Shown here one piece after another: positions 57,125 through 59,631 of a DNA stretch of 59,631 nt; the first letter of the stretch is position 1; the number at the start of each line of letters is the position of its first letter. Source of the DNA: Lysobacteraceae bacterium (GTDB lineage Bacteria > Pseudomonadota > Gammaproteobacteria > Xanthomonadales > Xanthomonadaceae). Below the pieces are notes generated by a model. It worked only from the letters and a program-made list of their open reading frames with translations, made no database searches and was not told where the DNA came from. The stretch covers positions 1 to 59,631 of the forward strand of contig JANINR010000019.1 in the NCBI GenBank assembly GCA_024508915.1, written 5' to 3'. The position numbers were made by a program, and so were the translations under genes.

Positions 57125-57768
57125 AGGTCGAGCCATCCGGCGACGACGGCACGCAACTCGTCGACGCCCTGCCGCGACTCGGCCGAGAACGTCTGCACGC
57201 CGACGGTGTCGCCCCAGGCCGCCGACAGCTCGCGGCGCACCGCCAGCAGCGCGTTGCCCTGCGCACCGCGGCCGAGCTTGTCGGCCTTGGTCAGCAGCGC
57301 GTGCGCCGGCAGCCCGCGGCGCACCGCGTAGCCGAGCATCTGCCGGTCGTAGTCCTTGAGCGGGTGGCGGATGTCCATCACCACCACCAGCCCCTGCAGC
57401 GCCTGGCGCTGCTCGAAATAGCGCTCGATGAAGGCCTGCCAGTGCGCCTGCAGGTCCTGCGGCACCTTGGCGTAGCCGTAGCCCGGCAGGTCCACGAGCC
57501 AGCGCGCGTCCTCCGGCGCCGCGGTCGCGCCGGGCGGCACCGGGCGGGCGACATCGAAGAACACCAGCTGCTGGGTGCGTCCCGGCGTCTTCGACACCCG
57601 CGCCAGCGCGTTCTGCTGGCACAGGGCGTTGAGCGCGCTCGATTTGCCGGCGTTGGAACGGCCGGCGAACGCGACCTCGCGGCCGAGGTCGGGCGGCAAC
57701 TGGCGCGGTTCGTGGGCGGCGAGCCGGTAGGTCGCGCGGGCGAAGGGATTGGGGGCAGCCATGGGCAT
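57088..57768 (-). CDS. engB: Ribosome biogenesis GTPase EngB/YihA
   Basis: A GTPase for 50S assembly; 226 residues. G1 [15 protein letters not shown]2 region TPGRTQQ, G3 [10 protein letters not shown]4 TKADK, all intact. The last 12 residues or so ([12 protein letters not shown]) are read from a REP palindrome and are not part of the family. The start is at 57768 or 57762 (MPMAAPNP or MAAPNP); no clear RBS decides. Confidence 0.95.
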   Translation of the reverse strand: MPMAAPNPFARATYRLAAHEPRQLPPDLGREVAFAGRSNAGKSSALNALCQQNALARVSKTPGRTQQLVFFDVARPVPPGATAAPEDARWLVDLPGYGYAKVPQDLQAHWQAFIERYFEQRQALQGLVVVMDIRHPLKDYDRQMLGYAVRRGLPAHALLTKADKLGRGAQGNALLAVRRELSAAWGDTVGVQTFSAESRQGVDELRAVVAGWLDLQSRPMAGSTTP

Positions 57769-57815
57769 AGCTTCGCACGGCGCCCCTGCCGGGCGGCCCG
57801 CGCCCCGCCCGCAGT

Positions 57816-57845
57816 TTGACCGTGCAAGCCCGCCAGCCCGATAAT
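57816..57845 (+). promoter_or_regulatory. Sigma-70 promoter of the cytochrome c4 gene
   Basis: TTGACC (57816-57821), 18-bp spacer, GATAAT (57840-57845). Good matches at both elements; the gene starts at 57901. Confidence 0.7.
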
Positions 57846-57900
57846 TCATGGACTTTGCGGTCGCCATGCGGCGCGCCGCCCCTCGTGTCCGGAGCCTCGC

Positions 57901-58752
57901 ATGCGCAACGCCCGCGCCTACGCCATCGCAGCCACCGCAACCATCGCCCTGGTTGCCGCCGCCGCGTACGCCCAGCAGACCACCCCGCCGGCCTCCGCGC
58001 CCGCCGCCGGTGCGCCCGCGTCCGAAGCCCCGGCCCCGGTGGCCTCGACCACGACCGCGCTGCCCGACAACGCGCCGGTGCAGGCGAGCGCGCTCGACGC
58101 CGTCGCCGAACTGTCCAAGGCCCACTGGGGCGACCCGAAGGCGGGCGCCACCAAGGCCGGCGCCTGCGCCGCCTGCCACGGCCTCGACGGCAATCCGAGC
58201 GATCCGCAGTACCCGCGCCTGGCCGGCATGCCGGAGCGCTACGTCGCCACGCAGCTCGCGCTGTTCAAGAGCGGCGAGCGCACCGGCGGCATGGCCGCGA
58301 TCATGGTGCCGATGGCCGCCCCGCTGTCGGCGCAGGACATGCGCGACCTCGGCGCGTTCTTCGCCCAGCAGAAGGCGGGCGCCGGCATCGCCGACGACAC
58401 CGTCATCGCCGACGGCCCGAACAAGGGCCTGAAGTTCTACCAGGTCGGCGAGAAGCTCTTCCACGGCGGCGACCCGGCGCGCGGCATCCCGGCGTGCATG
58501 GCCTGCCACGGCCCGACGGGCGCCGGCAACCCGGGCCCGGCCTACCCGCACATCGGCGGCCAGCAGTCGGCCTACGTGCAGCGCCGCCTCGAGGAATACC
58601 GCACCGGCACCACGAACGAGCGCGACCGCCGCAACTTCGACATCATGGCCGTTGTCGCGCGCCAGCTGAGCGACGAGGAGATCGGTTCGCTCTCGAGCTA
58701 CGTGCAGGGCCTGCACGCGCGCCGCGACGAGGCCGCGGCCTCGACGAAGTAA
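57901..58752 (+). CDS. Diheme cytochrome c4
   Basis: 283 residues. A signal peptide ([19 protein letters not shown]) is followed by an Ala/Pro-rich linker and two c-type haem domains: CAACH at 89-93 and CMACH at 199-203, with distal Met candidates MVPMAAP and IMAVVAR. Cytochrome c4 carries electrons to terminal oxidases in the periplasm. It is followed by dsbA after 11 bp; c4-dsbA is a common order in this family of bacteria. Confidence 0.93.
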   Translation: MRNARAYAIAATATIALVAAAAYAQQTTPPASAPAAGAPASEAPAPVASTTTALPDNAPVQASALDAVAELSKAHWGDPKAGATKAGACAACHGLDGNPSDPQYPRLAGMPERYVATQLALFKSGERTGGMAAIMVPMAAPLSAQDMRDLGAFFAQQKAGAGIADDTVIADGPNKGLKFYQVGEKLFHGGDPARGIPACMACHGPTGAGNPGPAYPHIGGQQSAYVQRRLEEYRTGTTNERDRRNFDIMAVVARQLSDEEIGSLSSYVQGLHARRDEAAASTK

Positions 58753-58763
58753 GGCGAGCGCCG

Positions 58764-59453
58764 ATGACTCCGGCGTCCCCGGCCGTCGCGCCGCGCGGCC
58801 TGCGCCTGCGGTTGCTGCAGGGCCTCCTCTTCGCGGCGCTCGCACTGCCGGGACTGGCCTTCGCGTCGCCGGCCGCGGCACATGCCGGCGATCCGGTCGA
58901 AGGCGTGGACTACGTCGTCATCGACGGCGGCCGGCCCTTCCAGCCGCTCGGCCCGGGCGTCAAGGCCGAGGTCGTCGAAGTCTTCGCCTACTGGTGCCCG
59001 CACTGCGCCGAGTTCCAGCCGGTGCTCGACCCCTGGGTCCGGGCGCTGCCGAAGGACGTGCGCTTCACCTACCTGCCGGCCGCCTTCGACGCGAACGACG
59101 CATTCGCCCGCGGCTTCTTCGCCGCCGAGGACAAGGGCGCCGTGGCCCGCACCCACGCGGCGGTCTACGACGCGGTCCATCACAAGGGTTTGCTGGCACG
59201 CAATGCCACCATCGACGAGCTGGCATGGTTCTACGGCCAGCAGGGCCTGGGCCAGGCGGCGATGAAGGCCGCCATGACCGGGCCCGCGGTGGACGCACGG
59301 ATGAAGCGCGCGCGCGAGTTCGAGGTCGCCATCCGCCTGCCGGGCACGCCCGCCATGGTGGTCAACGGCCGCTACCTGATCACGCCGCGCACGCACGAAG
59401 ATGCCCTGCGCATCGCCGACCAGCTGATCGCCAGGCTGCGCGCCGCGCACTGA
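58764..59453 (+). CDS. dsbA: Thiol:disulfide interchange protein DsbA
   Basis: Introduces disulfides into exported proteins. 229 residues: a signal peptide ([21 protein letters not shown]), then a thioredoxin fold with the active site CPHC (78-81) in [11 protein letters not shown] and the cis-Pro region GTPAMVVNG. The end helix region [10 protein letters not shown] is as usual. The ATG is 11 nt after the cytochrome c4 stop. Confidence 0.95.
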   Translation: MTPASPAVAPRGLRLRLLQGLLFAALALPGLAFASPAAAHAGDPVEGVDYVVIDGGRPFQPLGPGVKAEVVEVFAYWCPHCAEFQPVLDPWVRALPKDVRFTYLPAAFDANDAFARGFFAAEDKGAVARTHAAVYDAVHHKGLLARNATIDELAWFYGQQGLGQAAMKAAMTGPAVDARMKRAREFEVAIRLPGTPAMVVNGRYLITPRTHEDALRIADQLIARLRAAH

Positions 59454-59479
59454 CACGAATCCCACGAGAGGTCGAAGAC

Positions 59480-59631
59480 ATGACGCGTTCGCTGGCCTTC
59501 CCCGCACTGATCCTTTCCGCGCTGCTGCTGGCCGCCTGCCAGCCGTCCGGGCCTGCCGGCGATGCCGCCGCGCCCGCGGCGCAGGGCGCCGCTTCCGGCC
59601 CGAGCGCCGAAGCCGAAGCGGCAGCGGCCTC
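59480..59631 (+). CDS. Lipoprotein gene, 3' part outside the window
   Basis: The first 50 codons encode a lipoprotein signal (FPALILSALLLAACQP; lipobox LAAC) and an Ala-rich linker. GAGAGG lies 8 nt before the ATG. In related genomes a second DsbA-like protein follows dsbA, often with a similar linker; I cannot confirm that here. Confidence 0.7.
   Translation, partial: MTRSLAFPALILSALLLAACQPSGPAGDAAAPAAQGAASGPSAEAEAAAA

Overview
The window looks like a stretch of chromosome from a GC-rich gammaproteobacterium of the Xanthomonadaceae/Lysobacteraceae (Lysobacter, Luteimonas or Thermomonas-like). Grounds: very high GC and GC3, a GTAG-headed REP palindrome of the Stenotrophomonas/Xanthomonas type, a three-domain glutaredoxin/A-type/rhodanese protein, a cytochrome c4-dsbA pair and many TAnnnT -10 boxes. 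The genus is inferred; there is no rRNA or marker phylogeny in the window. I saw no tRNA, rRNA, CRISPR or transposase.

Layout. 1-10 kb: 3'-truncated trehalase, DUF3297 protein, RcnB-like protein, PAS-GGDEF protein, ABC exporter, EamA permease, TspO-like protein and an msrB-msrA operon. 9.9-13.6 kb: heat-shock Hsp20, a LytS/LytTR two-component pair, and an antitoxin beside a toxin gene that has lost its 5' half. 13.6-18 kb: small secreted and membrane proteins and a ToxR-type regulator fused to a polytopic membrane domain. 18-21.8 kb: an ATP-grasp enzyme, a 45-residue metallothionein divergent from a CueR-type regulator, a yybP-ykoY (Mn2+) riboswitch upstream of a TerC-family gene, and a zinc alcohol dehydrogenase. 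21.8-26.5 kb: lipoprotein hydrolase, Fic protein and a second ABC exporter.

26.49-31.1 kb is a visibly AT-rich accessory island between the ABC operon and the aceE terminator. It carries a RecB-nuclease/SF1-helicase protein and, facing it, a compact operon of a predicted CHAT/caspase-like protease (His103/Cys148), a two-TM 85-residue protein and a helical 209-residue protein. This is the best candidate here for an undescribed (probably defence) system.

31.1-59.6 kb returns to core genes: aceE; an arsR-arsI-arsC-aqpS arsenic operon; an ArsR/AHSA1 pair; maeB; a DUF1704 peptidase and rsgA separated by an unusual inverted array of 9-mers; alaA-like aminotransferase, SGNH hydrolase, methyltransferase and deacetylase; Grx fusion; DUF924, DUF817; two paired amidohydrolases; amn; degV; a Dph6-like PP-loop protein; a gshA-frmA-frmB glutathione/formaldehyde operon; engB; and cytochrome c4 followed by dsbA and the start of a lipoprotein gene.

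Recurring themes are metal and thiol stress (metallothionein, Mn riboswitch, ars operon, msrAB, gshA, Grx, DsbA), convergent genes whose 3' ends overlap, and many genes whose -10 box lies only 6-7 nt before the start codon, predicting leaderless mRNAs.
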